NCBI RefSeq assembly: GCF_021026335.1
Contig: NZ_JAJNCY010000003.1
Span: forward strand, 124,001 to 188,000
Reading direction: 5' to 3'
Length of the DNA: 64,000 nt
From: Rhizobium sp. C1
Lineage (GTDB): Bacteria; Pseudomonadota; Alphaproteobacteria; Rhizobiales; Rhizobiaceae
Shown: piece after piece, positions 41,724 through 53,396 of the stretch
Numbering within the stretch: the stretch's first letter is position 1
Layout of the letters: each line of letters begins with the position of its first letter
Position numbers and translations under genes: made by a program
Notes under the pieces: model-generated
Told to the model about the DNA's origin: nothing
What the model saw: the letters and a program-made list of their open reading frames with translations, nothing else
Databases searched by the model: none

Positions 41724-42224
41724 ATGACGGGGCTGCGGATTGTCGTCATGGGCGTGAGCGGTTGCGGCAAGTCCTCGATGGGCGAGGCGCTGGCGCATCG
41801 TCTCGGCCTGCCCTTCATCGAGGGCGATGCGCTGCATCCGCCCGAAAACGTTGCGAAAATGGCGGGCGGAACGCCGCTCACCGACGAGGACCGCTGGCCG
41901 TGGCTGGTCCGCGTCGGGCAGGCGTTGGCTGCCCCTCAAGGTGGGGCGATCGCCTCTTGCTCGTCGCTGAAGCGGGTCTATCGCGACATGCTGCGACGCG
42001 AGGCGGGCGACGACGTCATCTTCGTTCATCTCCACGGCAGCCGCGAGTTGCTTCTGTCTCGCATGCAGCATCGCCCCGGTCATTTCATGCCGGCGTCGCT
42101 GCTGGACAGCCAGCTTGCCACGCTGGAAGCGCCCGGTCCGGATGAAAACGCGATCCCCGTCGATTGCGCCGAGCCGCTTCATCCCGCGCTGGAGCGGGTG
42201 GCGGCGCTGATCACCGCGCGCTGA
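41724..42224 (+). CDS. gntK: Gluconokinase
   Basis: The 166-residue kinase has Walker A GVSGCGKSS, FIEGDALHPPENVAKMAGGTPLTDEDRWPW, the CSSLKRVYRDMLR motif and the lid HLHGSRELLLSRMQHRPGHFMPASLLDSQLATLE, all typical of the GntK family. It makes 6-phosphogluconate for the Entner-Doudoroff and pentose phosphate routes. It follows the dehydrogenase gene by one base. Its last 46 bases overlap the end of thiD on the other strand. Confidence 0.92.
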   Translation: MTGLRIVVMGVSGCGKSSMGEALAHRLGLPFIEGDALHPPENVAKMAGGTPLTDEDRWPWLVRVGQALAAPQGGAIASCSSLKRVYRDMLRREAGDDVIFVHLHGSRELLLSRMQHRPGHFMPASLLDSQLATLEAPGPDENAIPVDCAEPLHPALERVAALITAR

Positions 42225-42997
42225 CCTTCCCGAAAAGCCTGCGTGACATAGGCCTTCGCCACCCGGATTGCTGCCTCCAGATCGCGTCCGGTCGCGAGAC
42301 CGCAGGCAATCGCCGAGGCGAGCATGCAGCCTGTGCCGCGCAGCTTACCGGGAAGGCGGGGGCTATCAAAGGAAAGGCTCGGTTGGTTGGGGCGAACCAG
42401 AAGGTCTCTGCAAATGCGGGCATCCAATGGATGCGCAGACCGCAGCCGCAGGTCTGACTGGTGTTCCATATCTTCCGCATGGCCGCCCTTGATCAGCGCG
42501 GCGCGGATGCCGAGTTGCAGAAGCACCTCGACAGATCGCGCGAAATCCCTGGCGCCCGTCAACAATGCCAGTTCGGGTAGGTTCGGTGTCACCAGGTCGG
42601 CACGCGGCAGCAGGCGCTCGATCATCAGGCGCCTGCCGTCCGGCTCCAGCAGGATTTTGCCGGAGGTGGAGGCGAGAACCGGGTCGAGGACGACGAGGAG
42701 GCTCGGGTGCTGTTCCAGCACCTCCGCGACCGCAGCGACGATTTCGGCAGTAGCGAGCATCCCGATCTTCACAGCGCGAACCTCGCCGCCTTCCAGCGCC
42801 GCGTCGATCTGCGCGGCGACAAGCCCCGGTTCCATCGCCTGCACCGCCAAGACGCGCCGGTCGGACTGCGCTGTCACCGCCGTTACTGCGATGGCGGCCT
42901 TGAGCCCGAAAGCCGTCACCGTCTCGACATCGCGCACGATGCCGGCCCCGCCGGAGGAATCCGAGCCGGCGACGATGAGAACCTTCGGCCCGCTCAT
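42179..42997 (-). CDS. thiD: Hydroxymethylpyrimidine / phosphomethylpyrimidine kinase
   Basis: From ATG 42997 the protein has 272 residues. GSDSSGGAGIVRDVETVTAFG is the substrate-binding start, KIGML and DPVL follow, VTPNLPELALLTG is the family motif, and LRGTGCMLASAIACGLA holds the catalytic base. The enzyme phosphorylates HMP twice for thiamine. It overlaps thiE by four bases at its start, placing it last in the thi operon, and overlaps gntK by 46 bases at its end. Confidence 0.92.
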   Translation of the reverse strand: MSGPKVLIVAGSDSSGGAGIVRDVETVTAFGLKAAIAVTAVTAQSDRRVLAVQAMEPGLVAAQIDAALEGGEVRAVKIGMLATAEIVAAVAEVLEQHPSLLVVLDPVLASTSGKILLEPDGRRLMIERLLPRADLVTPNLPELALLTGARDFARSVEVLLQLGIRAALIKGGHAEDMEHQSDLRLRSAHPLDARICRDLLVRPNQPSLSFDSPRLPGKLRGTGCMLASAIACGLATGRDLEAAIRVAKAYVTQAFREGQRAVISAATRSSAG

Positions 42998-43599
42998 CGC
43001 CAGCGATCCGTCTTCGCAATCCACTCCCGCGTGCGGGCTTCCGGATCGGCATTCAGCGTGATGTCGGTCACGACGGCGGCGCTGTCGGCGCCTTGCGCGA
43101 ACACGCCGTCCAGCCGCTCCGGCCTCAGCCCGCCAATGGCGACGAGCGGCAAGGGCGCAACCTTGTTCTTCCAGACGCGGATGCGTTCCAGCCCCTGCGG
43201 GTCCCATTTCATCTGCTTGAGAATGGTCGGATAGATGGGCCCGAGCGCTACATAATCCGGTTTTGCAGCGAGCGCGGTTTCCAGTTCCGCCTCGTCATGT
43301 GTGGAAAGCCCGAGCTTCAGCCCGGCGGCGCGGATGGCGGCGACATCGGCTTCGACCAGATCCTCCTGCCCGAGATGGACAAAATCGCAACCTTCTTCGA
43401 TGGCAATCTGCCAGTAGTCGTTGACGATCAACTGGCAGTCATGCTTGGCGCAAACGGCTTTTGCCCGTCGGATATGGGCGCGCAGCACCTCTTCCGGCTG
43501 ATCCTTCATGCGCAATTGCACGAGCTTCACGCCGAGCGGCACCAGCCGCTCGATCCAGTCGGCGCTGTCGAGGATGAGATAGAACGGGTCGAGCTTCAT
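42994..43599 (-). CDS. thiE: Thiamine phosphate synthase
   Basis: From ATG 43599 the protein has 201 residues: [74 protein letters not shown] and VAIGGL are the ThiE barrel motifs. It joins the pyrimidine and thiazole halves of thiamine. Starts overlap thiG by four bases and its stop overlaps thiD by four. Confidence 0.93.
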   Translation of the reverse strand: MKLDPFYLILDSADWIERLVPLGVKLVQLRMKDQPEEVLRAHIRRAKAVCAKHDCQLIVNDYWQIAIEEGCDFVHLGQEDLVEADVAAIRAAGLKLGLSTHDEAELETALAAKPDYVALGPIYPTILKQMKWDPQGLERIRVWKNKVAPLPLVAIGGLRPERLDGVFAQGADSAAVVTDITLNADPEARTREWIAKTDRWR

Positions 43600-44369
43600 G
43601 CGAACACGGCCTTTCCGATGACGGGGGTGGAGGGGACAGCCATGTCGCGCGGCTCCAGCAGGCCGGCGTGGTAGCCAGCGTGGCCGGCGTCGATTGCTGA
43701 CGCGAAGGCGCGGGCCATGGCGACGGGGTCGGCAGCACCCGCGACGGCGGTGTTGAGAAGCACGGCGTCGTAACCAAGCTCCATCGCCTGCGCCGCATGC
43801 GATGGTCGGCCGAGACCTGCATCGACAATCAGCGGAACGTCGGGAAAATGCCCCCGCATCGAGACAAGCGATGCCGGATCGACCAGCCCGCGCGCCGAAC
43901 CGATGGGGGAGGCCCAGGGCATCAGCACCTCGCAACCGGCCTCCAGCAGCTTTTCGGCGACGACGAGATCGGCGGTCGTGTAGGGAAAGACCTTGAAGCC
44001 ATCCGCGCAGAGTTCTTGCGCGGCCTCGACCAGCGCGAAGACATCCGGCTGCAGCGTGTCGTGATGGCCGATGACCTCGAGCTTCACCCAGTCGGTCGCG
44101 AAGAGATCGCGCGCCATCCGGGCGGTCAGTACAGCCTCCTTCGCCGTATGGCAGCCGGCTGTGTTGGGCAGGACATGAACGCCGAGACTGCGGATCACTT
44201 CAAAGAACTGTCCGCCGCGCCCGCCGCCCGCCGTCTCGCGGCGGAGCGACACGGTGACGATTTGCGCGCCAGACGCGCGGATTGCCTCTTCCATGATGGC
44301 GGGCGAGGGGTAGCGCGCCGTGCCGAGCAGCAGGCGGGAGGAAAGTTCGGTTCCGTAAAGCGTCAGCAT
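43596..44369 (-). CDS. thiG: Thiazole synthase
   Basis: The 257-residue ThiG has [68 protein letters not shown] and [37 protein letters not shown]. It builds the thiazole ring from deoxyxylulose phosphate, dehydroglycine and the ThiS thiocarboxylate. It begins one base after the thiS stop. Confidence 0.95.
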   Translation of the reverse strand: MLTLYGTELSSRLLLGTARYPSPAIMEEAIRASGAQIVTVSLRRETAGGGRGGQFFEVIRSLGVHVLPNTAGCHTAKEAVLTARMARDLFATDWVKLEVIGHHDTLQPDVFALVEAAQELCADGFKVFPYTTADLVVAEKLLEAGCEVLMPWASPIGSARGLVDPASLVSMRGHFPDVPLIVDAGLGRPSHAAQAMELGYDAVLLNTAVAGAADPVAMARAFASAIDAGHAGYHAGLLEPRDMAVPSTPVIGKAVFA

Positions 44370-44370
44370 G

Positions 44371-44568
44371 TCAGCCTCCCTGTTTCGGGGCGAGGATTTC
44401 GATCCGGTCGCCGTCGTTCAGGACGGTCCGGGCGCGCTCGCCGCGCGACACGAGATCGCCATTGAGAGCGGTCGCCAGCCAGTCGCCTTCGTAGTCGAGG
44501 GCCGTGAGGAGGGCGGCGAGCGTACCGGCCTCGACCTCCTGCTGCTCGCCATTGATGATGAGTTTCAT
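44371..44568 (-). CDS. thiS: Sulphur carrier protein ThiS
   Basis: A 65-residue ubiquitin-like protein ([37 protein letters not shown]) with the C-terminal Gly-Gly that receives sulphur. It overlaps thiO by four bases and is followed directly by thiG. Confidence 0.93.
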   Translation of the reverse strand: MKLIINGEQQEVEAGTLAALLTALDYEGDWLATALNGDLVSRGERARTVLNDGDRIEILAPKQGG

Positions 44569-45533
44569 GCGGTTGCACTCCTTCGTTGCGGCTCCGCCTC
44601 AAACCGGGCGGCGAGCTCCTGAGCCAGCGCTGGGGCCATGAGGAAGCCGTGGCGGTACATTCCGTTGATCGCAAGATGCCGGCCGGAGCCGGTGATGCGC
44701 GGGATGTTGTCGGCATAGGCGGGGCGGATGCTGGTTCCGGTTTCGATCACCTCCGCCTCGCCGAAGGTGGGGTGGAGCGTATAGGCGGCGTTCAGCAGTT
44801 CCATCAGCGAGCGCACCGAGATCGGCCCGTCATGCTCGCTCTCGATCATCGTCGCGCCCACCATGAAACGCCCGTCGCCGCGCGGGACGACGTAAAGCGG
44901 GATGCGCGGATGCAGCAGCCGGACGGGGCGGGAGAGGGTGAGGTCTTGTGTTGTCAGGTAAAGCATCTCGCCGCGCACGCCGCGAAGCTGCGAGCGGGGG
45001 ACGATGGCGGCGCGGCCGGTACAGTCGATGATGTGGCAGAAGGCTCGGTCATCTGCCTCATGCAGGAATTTTGCGCCCATACTGACCAGCGCCTCAAAGA
45101 GCCCCGCCAGCGCTTTGCGCGGATCGAGATGCGCCTCATCCCGGAAGAACAGGGCGCGGCGAAAGCGGCCAGCCAGCGCCGGTTCGAGCTCGGCAATGCC
45201 TGCCTCGTCCACCCACTCATGGCGGTGTGTGCGGCGGGCGAAGCGCTCCAGCTCGCTCTGGTCGCGCGGTGGGGCGACGACCAGCGTTCCCTTGCGCTCC
45301 ACCAGCCCGGGCAGCGCGCACTCCCACCAGCCGATCGCTTGCGCTCCGGCCTCCACTACCACCTCCGGTGCCGTCTCGCCCTCGCACCAAGGCGCGAGCA
45401 TGCCGCCGGCATAGTGGGATGCGGCCACGCCGGGAGCTTTGGGGTCGAGGAGGGTGACGGGATGACCTTTGCGGGCGAGGGCGAAGGCGGCGGTGAGCCC
45501 CGCGACGCCTGCGCCTTTGACGAGGATGGTCAT
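44565..45533 (-). CDS. thiO: Glycine oxidase ThiO
   Basis: From ATG 45533 the protein has 322 residues with the FAD motif VKGAGVAGLTAAFALARKGH and the DAO features ASHYAGGMLAPWCEGE, PLYVVPRGDGRFMVGATMIES and GTSIRPAYADNIPRI. It oxidises glycine to the imine used by ThiG. It lies in thiCOSGE order but is parted from thiC by 193 bases holding a repeat element, so its translation is not coupled to thiC. Confidence 0.92.
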   Translation of the reverse strand: MTILVKGAGVAGLTAAFALARKGHPVTLLDPKAPGVAASHYAGGMLAPWCEGETAPEVVVEAGAQAIGWWECALPGLVERKGTLVVAPPRDQSELERFARRTHRHEWVDEAGIAELEPALAGRFRRALFFRDEAHLDPRKALAGLFEALVSMGAKFLHEADDRAFCHIIDCTGRAAIVPRSQLRGVRGEMLYLTTQDLTLSRPVRLLHPRIPLYVVPRGDGRFMVGATMIESEHDGPISVRSLMELLNAAYTLHPTFGEAEVIETGTSIRPAYADNIPRITGSGRHLAINGMYRHGFLMAPALAQELAARFEAEPQRRSATA

Positions 45534-45562
45534 GCCGCGACCCTTTCGGACCTGAGCAAGGA

Positions 45563-45710
45563 TCGCCCCTCCCCAACCCTCCCCACAAGGGGGAGGGAGA
45601 GCGGGCGCTGTGCCACAATCCTTGTTGCCGCGCTCAATGTAGGGTGAGGCCGCGCCTTTGACCGTCTCCCCCCTTGTGGGGGAGATGGCGGCAGCCAGAG
45701 GGGGACTTGC
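45563..45710. repeat. REP-like intergenic element C inside the thi operon
   Basis: GCCCCTCCCCAACCCTCCCC starts the element and CCAGAGGGGGACT ends it; CCCACAAGGGGGAGG and CTCCCCCCTTGTGGGGGAG are near-inverted copies of each other. It fills most of the thiC-thiO gap. The sequence is a different subtype from elements A and B. Confidence 0.6.
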
Positions 45711-45726
45711 GTCAGACGCAGGTACA

Positions 45727-47746
<2,020 letters not shown>

Positions 47747-48028
47747 GGTGAATGCGTTTATGTTAGGGTGGTTTGACGGAAGGCGTCAAGCGGCTTCTGC
47801 AGAGGCAGGCGCGGAGGGTGCGAGACCGAGGGAATACCTGCCGCAGTAGACGCAGCGGAGCTTTGGCGATGCGGACTTGCTTCTATGTAGTTTTAGCTAT
47901 ACTTAGCCGCTGGAATTGCCTTTGGGCGGTCCGGTTGCAATTTCGAGTGTGTGTCTTCAAACCGTCGATATAGAAATACGCTAACAAGGGTAAAACGCGA
48001 TTCGATGCCTCGCGCCGGAGAAGTCTTG

Positions 48029-49123
48029 ATGGATAAGAAAGCCAGAAACAGTTCCGCTTATGCGCTCGGTTTGGTGTTGCTCCTGTCTTCCGTCGTGGAG
48101 GGAGCACCCGCCATGGCCGCGGACGGAGCCGATTTCGTCCAGCAGGTCGTCGTTCAGCGGGTGCACAGGCAGGATGTATCGCGTCCGCTTCACGTTACCG
48201 GCAATATTGCCGCCGCTACCAGCAGTGATCTGGCCTTCAGGGTTGGCGGCACGGTGGTTGATCGTCTGGTTCAAACGGGAGACACGGTCAAGGCGGGGCA
48301 GGTTCTCGCGCGGCTCGGTACGGCGGAACTGGAAGCCAACATTACCGCCGCAAATGCCGGCGTTGCCTCGGCCAAGGCGACGCTCGATCTCGCGACATCC
48401 GATCTCGCGCGGCAGAAATCATTGCTCGACAAGGGCTTTACCACACGCTCGACCTATGATCAGGCGACCAAGTCTGTGGATGTGGCAAAGGCTCAATTGA
48501 ACATCGCGCAAAGCCAGTTGCAGGTCGCGCAGGACAATCTCTCCTATGCGGAACTCAAGGCAGGCTCCGACGGGGTGATAACGGCGGTCAATATGGAGAT
48601 AGGCCAGGTTGTCCAGCCGGGTCAGGCTGTCGTAACGCTTGCTGTTGGGACAGCCAAGCAGGCCGTGTTCGACGTTTCCGACGCCCTGATGGAGACCGGC
48701 GAGATCAAGAGGGCGGAAATCTTTCTGGTGGCCGAACCTTCGGTGAAGGCCAAAGTCCAGGTTGCGGAAATATCGCCGACGGTGAATGTCCCGACGGGCA
48801 CGGTGACCATCAAGGCCGATATCATTGATCCGCCACCGGCCATGACGCTCGGGGCCGTGGTCGCAGGGTCGGGCAGTACGCTTCCGGTATCGGGGTTCCT
48901 TCTGCCTTACAGCGCGCTCGGGCGCGCGGATGACGCGCCGGTTGTCTGGGTTGTCGATCCGGCCACAAACCAGACACTTCCGCGGAAGGTTAGGCTTGTT
49001 CAGTATATCGGTCAGACGATGGTCGTCGACGGCGATCTCAAGGAGGGTGATCTGGTGGTCGTCCAGGGTGCGATCTTTCTGAGCCCCAAGCTTGCGGTAA
49101 AATATACGGAGGCGGCGCAATGA
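48029..49123 (+). CDS. RND efflux periplasmic adaptor 1
   Basis: From ATG 48029 (GGAG upstream) the protein has 364 residues with a signal peptide (ALGLVLLLSSVVEGAPAMA), a lipoyl/barrel-sandwich half (FRVGGTVVDRLVQTGDTVKAGQVLARL), a coiled hairpin (about 85-170) and the second half GSDGVITAVNMEIGQVVQPGQAVVTL, then beta-barrel and membrane-proximal parts. It is a membrane-fusion protein for the RND pump downstream and overlaps the second adaptor by four bases. Confidence 0.9.
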   Translation: MDKKARNSSAYALGLVLLLSSVVEGAPAMAADGADFVQQVVVQRVHRQDVSRPLHVTGNIAAATSSDLAFRVGGTVVDRLVQTGDTVKAGQVLARLGTAELEANITAANAGVASAKATLDLATSDLARQKSLLDKGFTTRSTYDQATKSVDVAKAQLNIAQSQLQVAQDNLSYAELKAGSDGVITAVNMEIGQVVQPGQAVVTLAVGTAKQAVFDVSDALMETGEIKRAEIFLVAEPSVKAKVQVAEISPTVNVPTGTVTIKADIIDPPPAMTLGAVVAGSGSTLPVSGFLLPYSALGRADDAPVVWVVDPATNQTLPRKVRLVQYIGQTMVVDGDLKEGDLVVVQGAIFLSPKLAVKYTEAAQ

Positions 49124-50208
49124 AGGCTGTTCTGGTGTCCACACGCGGACTTGTCCTCATCGCTGCCGCGCTTGCCCTGACGGCTTGCGATGAAAAGAAG
49201 TCGCAGGCCCCGGCGCCGGAGCGGCCTATCCTGGCCGCCAAGGTCGAGATCCGCCCCGAAGTGGTTCTTGATTTTCCAGGCACTATCGAGCCGCAGATTT
49301 CCACGCAAAAAGCTTTCCGTGTGGCCGGTCAGGTCGTTGCCCGCAACGTTGGCGTCGGCGACACGGTCAAGAAGGGCGAAGTCCTGGCGGTCCTGGATAC
49401 GGCCCAGTTGAAGGAAGGTGTCCGGTCTGCAGAGGCAAGCGTCACCAGCGCGCAGGCGCAATTGACGAATGCAGACTCCGTCGACGATCGCGCGAACGCG
49501 CTGGCCAAGGAAGGTTTCGCGTCTCCCGCCCAGCTCGAAAGCGCCGCGCAGAACTTGGTTGCCGCCAACGCCAATCTGGAAAGCGCCAGAGCGCAGCTCG
49601 AAAAGGCGCGCGAGCAGCTTGGTTATGCACAGCTGATTGCCGACTATGACGGCATTGTCACGGCGTCGAATATCGAGGTCGGGCAGACGACGGCAGCCGG
49701 TGCGCCCGCCTTGACGATTGCGCGCCCGGACCTGCGGGACGCGGTGATCGACGTTCCGGACGACATCGTCCGGCGTATTTCAGTCGGCGACGTTTTCGAT
49801 GTTTCGACGCTGTTTCAGCCCGACAAGAAAATCGAGGGCAAGGTGCGAGAGATCGCCCCCAGCGCCGACAAGCTGACCCGCACGGTGCGCGTCAAGATTT
49901 CGATCGGCAATGCTCCTGAAGCCTTCCGGATCGGCACGACGATCGATGCAAAGGCCCGCAAGACCGGCGGAGAAACCATTCTCGTGCCCGCAGATGCGGT
50001 TATTTCCGACAACGGAAAGCTCGTTGTCTGGAAGTTCGATCCCGCCAGTTCCAAGGTTGTCAGAACCGGAATCGAGGCGACCGAAGGGCCCGGTGCGACC
50101 TATGTCGTCAAATCCGGCCTTGCCGCTGGCGATGTCGTCGCCGTTGCCGGAGTTCATGCTCTCAAGGATGGCCAGCAGGTCAAGCTCGTCGAGGAAGCCA
50201 GCCGATGA
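49120..50208 (+). CDS. RND efflux periplasmic adaptor 2 (lipoprotein)
   Basis: The 362-residue protein has a lipoprotein signal (LVLIAAALALTACDEKK, lipobox LTAC), the sandwich FRVAGQVVARNVGVGDTVKKGEVLAVLDTAQL, a coiled hairpin and DYDGIVTASNIEVGQTTAAGAPALTI. It is a second adaptor of the same class as the gene before it; the two may form a hetero-oligomer. It overlaps both neighbours by four bases. Confidence 0.9.
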   Translation: MKAVLVSTRGLVLIAAALALTACDEKKSQAPAPERPILAAKVEIRPEVVLDFPGTIEPQISTQKAFRVAGQVVARNVGVGDTVKKGEVLAVLDTAQLKEGVRSAEASVTSAQAQLTNADSVDDRANALAKEGFASPAQLESAAQNLVAANANLESARAQLEKAREQLGYAQLIADYDGIVTASNIEVGQTTAAGAPALTIARPDLRDAVIDVPDDIVRRISVGDVFDVSTLFQPDKKIEGKVREIAPSADKLTRTVRVKISIGNAPEAFRIGTTIDAKARKTGGETILVPADAVISDNGKLVVWKFDPASSKVVRTGIEATEGPGATYVVKSGLAAGDVVAVAGVHALKDGQQVKLVEEASR

Positions 50209-53200
50209 AACAATTCAACCTGTCCGACTGGGCCCTCGAGCACCGCTCTCTGGTCTGGTATTTCATGATCGTATCGCTGGTCGCGGGCATCTTCTCCTTC
50301 TTCAACCTCGGTCGCGAGGAAGACCCGTCCTTCACCATCAAGACGATGGTCATCCAGGCGCAATGGCCGGGTGCGACGGCTGCCGAAACGGCCGATCAGG
50401 TCACCGACCGGATCGAGAAGAAGCTGCAGGAGCTTCCCGAACTTCATTATACCAAGTCGATGACTGAGCCCGGCAAGGCGACGATCTTCGTTGAGCTGCT
50501 GGCGACGACGAAGGCGCGCGATGTTCAGGGCGTCTGGTTCCGCGTCCGCAACATGATCAACGACATTTCCGCGACATTCCCTCAGGGCGTCGTGGGGCCT
50601 TTCTATCAGGATACGTTCGGTGACGTGTTCGGCAATATCTACGCCTTCACCGGTGACGGGCTGAGCTACCGTCAACTGCGCGATTATGTCGAGAGTGCCC
50701 GTTCGAGCATTCTTTCGGTCAAGGATATCGGCAAGGTCGATATCATCGGCGCGCAGGACGAGGTTGTTTATCTTGAGTTCTCCCCGCGCAAGCTGGCCGC
50801 CTTCGGGATCGACCAGCAGGCCATGCTGACGGCCCTGCAGGAGCAGAACGCGATCTCCCCCTCCGGCGTCATCGACAGCGGTCCGGAGCGCATTGCGCTG
50901 CGGGTGACGGGGCAGTTCACGTCCGAGGACAGCCTTCGCAACATCAATTTTCACCTGAACGACCGCTTCTTCCGTCTGAGCGATGTGGCGACCGTGACTC
51001 GGACCTATGTCGATCCGCCGTCATCGCTGTTCCGCTTCAACGGGAAGAGTGCGATCGCCCTGGCGGTCGGCATGAAATCCGGCGCAAACCTTCTGAATTT
51101 CGGCAAGGCACTGGATGCAAAGCTGGACCAAATTCAAGCGACACTGCCGATCGGTGTGGACATTCATCTTGTGGCGGATCAGCCGAAGATCGTGCAGCAG
51201 GCTGTCGGTGGTTTCACCAAGGCCCTGTTCGAGGCGATCATCATCGTGCTCGCCGTCAGCTTCGTCAGCCTCGGCATGCGCGCCGGGATCGTTGTGGCCA
51301 TCGCCATCCCGCTGGTTCTCGCCATTACCTTCATGGTGATGGAATATTCTCATATCACCTTGCAGCGTATCTCGCTCGGCGCCTTGATCATTGCGCTCGG
51401 CCTTCTGGTCGATGATGCGATGATTGCCGTGGAGATGATGATCGCGCGGTTGGAGGCGGGCGATCCGTTGAAAAAGGCGGCAACGGCGGTCTACACGTCG
51501 ACGGCATTTCCCATGCTGACCGGCACCCTGGTGACCGTTGCAGGCTTCATCCCGATCGGCCTGAATAGCAGCGCCGCCGGCGAATACACGTTCACGATGT
51601 TTGTCGTGATTGCGGTTTCTCTCATTGTTTCCTGGATCGTGGCGGTGCTGTTCACCCCGCTGATCGGCGTGACGATTCTTCCGGAAACGTGGAAGAAACA
51701 CCATGAAGAGGGTCATGAGAGCCGCTGGATGCGCATGTTCCGCAAGGCATTGCAGAGCTGCATGCGCAATCGCTGGCTCACTATCGTCGCCACATTCATC
51801 GTGTTCGGGATTTCTGTCTACGGCATGACGTTCGTCCAGCAGCAGTTCTTCCCGTCCTCCGACCGGAACGAACTGGTGATCGACTTCAATCTGCCGAACA
51901 ATTCCTCCATGGAGGAAACGACGGCGCAGATGACCAAGTTCGAGAACGACATGCTGAAGGGCAATGAGGGCGTCGAGCACTGGTCGACCTATATCGGCGC
52001 CGGGGCCCCGCGTTTCGTCCTCGCCTTCGACGTCAAGCAGCCTTCTTCCTATTCCGGCCAGATCGTGGTGATTGCGAAGGATATTCTCTCGCGCGACAAG
52101 TTGCTCAGCCAGTTCCAGACATATCTGGACAAGTCCTTCCCCGGCACCGATAGCCTCGTGAAGCTTCTGGAACTCGGTCCGCCGGTCGGACGCCCGGTGC
52201 AGTACCGCGTCAGTGGCCCGGATGTCGACAAGGTGCGTGGCTATGCCATGCAGCTCAAGACCGAGCTGAGTAAGGATCCGCACCTTGCCAAGATCGTCTA
52301 CGACTGGATGGAGCCGGCCCGCGTCGTCAAGGTGGATGTCCTGCAGGACCGTGCCCGCCAGCTTGGGGTGAGTTCCAAGGATATCGCTACGGCCCTCAAT
52401 GGCATCGTCGGCGGCATGACCGTGACGCAGTTGCGTGACTCGATCTATCTGATCAATGTCATGGTGCGGGCGGACAAGACGGAGCGCTCCTCCATCGATG
52501 CGCTCGAGAATCTGCAATTGCCGAATGCGACCGGCAATTCCATTCCGTTGTCCTCCATCGCCCGCTTTGCCTATACAGAAGAACAGCCAGTGATCTGGCG
52601 CCGTGACCGGTTGCCCACCATCACTGTGTCGGCCGCCATTCAGGGCGACCGCGAAGCCCTCAATGTGGTCGAGGACCTGCGTCCGACGCTGAAGGCCTTC
52701 GCATCGACGCTGCCGGCCGGCTACAAGGTCGAAACCGGCGGCGTGGTCGAGAACAGCGAGGAATCTCAGGAGCCGATCATTGCCGTTCTACCGGTCATGC
52801 TGCTTGTCATGTTCACGGTGCTGATGCTGCAGCTGCAGAGCTTCAGCAGGCTTTTCATCGTGATCGCGGTGGCGCCGCTCGGCCTGATCGGCGTTGTGGC
52901 CGCGCTGCTTCCCAGCGGCGCGCCGCTGGGCTTCGTCGCCATTCTCGGCGTGCTGGCGCTGATCGGCATCCTGATCCGCAACTCGGTTATCCTCATCGTG
53001 CAGATCGAAGATCTGCGCAACGGGGGGATGAATGCCTGGGAAGCGGTGCTCGACGCCACGATTCACCGTCTGCGCCCCATCATGCTGACGGCGCTCGCCG
53101 CCAGCCTTGGCCTCATCCCGATCGCCGAGGAAGTCTTCTGGGGGCCGATGGCCTATGCCATGATCGGTGGCATCATCATCGGCACGGCCCTGACGCTGCT

Positions 53201-53264
53201 CTTCCTTCCGGCGCTCTATGTTGCCGTGTTCCGCATCCGCGAGCCGAAGCCCGAAGAGGTCTGA
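50205..53264 (+). CDS. RND-family inner-membrane efflux permease
   Basis: The 1019-residue permease has the RND layout of twelve membrane segments and two periplasmic loops. Segment 4 reads GALIIALGLLVDDAMIAVEMM with the proton-relay acids, and the second half has LGLIGVVAALLPSGAPLGFVAILGVLALIGILIRNSVILI and RLRPIMLTALAASLGLIP. It is nearer to hydrophobic-drug type (HAE) pumps than to metal pumps. No outer-membrane TolC gene is adjacent; a shared TolC is likely. A terminator follows. Confidence 0.92.
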   Translation: MKQFNLSDWALEHRSLVWYFMIVSLVAGIFSFFNLGREEDPSFTIKTMVIQAQWPGATAAETADQVTDRIEKKLQELPELHYTKSMTEPGKATIFVELLATTKARDVQGVWFRVRNMINDISATFPQGVVGPFYQDTFGDVFGNIYAFTGDGLSYRQLRDYVESARSSILSVKDIGKVDIIGAQDEVVYLEFSPRKLAAFGIDQQAMLTALQEQNAISPSGVIDSGPERIALRVTGQFTSEDSLRNINFHLNDRFFRLSDVATVTRTYVDPPSSLFRFNGKSAIALAVGMKSGANLLNFGKALDAKLDQIQATLPIGVDIHLVADQPKIVQQAVGGFTKALFEAIIIVLAVSFVSLGMRAGIVVAIAIPLVLAITFMVMEYSHITLQRISLGALIIALGLLVDDAMIAVEMMIARLEAGDPLKKAATAVYTSTAFPMLTGTLVTVAGFIPIGLNSSAAGEYTFTMFVVIAVSLIVSWIVAVLFTPLIGVTILPETWKKHHEEGHESRWMRMFRKALQSCMRNRWLTIVATFIVFGISVYGMTFVQQQFFPSSDRNELVIDFNLPNNSSMEETTAQMTKFENDMLKGNEGVEHWSTYIGAGAPRFVLAFDVKQPSSYSGQIVVIAKDILSRDKLLSQFQTYLDKSFPGTDSLVKLLELGPPVGRPVQYRVSGPDVDKVRGYAMQLKTELSKDPHLAKIVYDWMEPARVVKVDVLQDRARQLGVSSKDIATALNGIVGGMTVTQLRDSIYLINVMVRADKTERSSIDALENLQLPNATGNSIPLSSIARFAYTEEQPVIWRRDRLPTITVSAAIQGDREALNVVEDLRPTLKAFASTLPAGYKVETGGVVENSEESQEPIIAVLPVMLLVMFTVLMLQLQSFSRLFIVIAVAPLGLIGVVAALLPSGAPLGFVAILGVLALIGILIRNSVILIVQIEDLRNGGMNAWEAVLDATIHRLRPIMLTALAASLGLIPIAEEVFWGPMAYAMIGGIIIGTALTLLFLPALYVAVFRIREPKPEEV

Positions 53265-53287
53265 CGCTCGCGCCACCGACCTTTCGC

Positions 53288-53325
53288 GCCGCAGCGTTTG
53301 AGAAACGCTGCGGCTTTTTCATGTT
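53288..53325 (+). terminator. Rho-independent terminator after the RND unit
   Basis: GCCGCAGCGTTT and AAACGCTGCGGC form a perfect 12-bp stem with a GAG loop, followed by TTTTTC. It ends the three-gene efflux operon. Confidence 0.9.
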
Positions 53326-53396
53326 CGGTTCCGAATGCTTTGATTTGCGTTCGAAAGACTGTAATCTGAAACAAAACGAAAGGTGGGTACGTTCGA

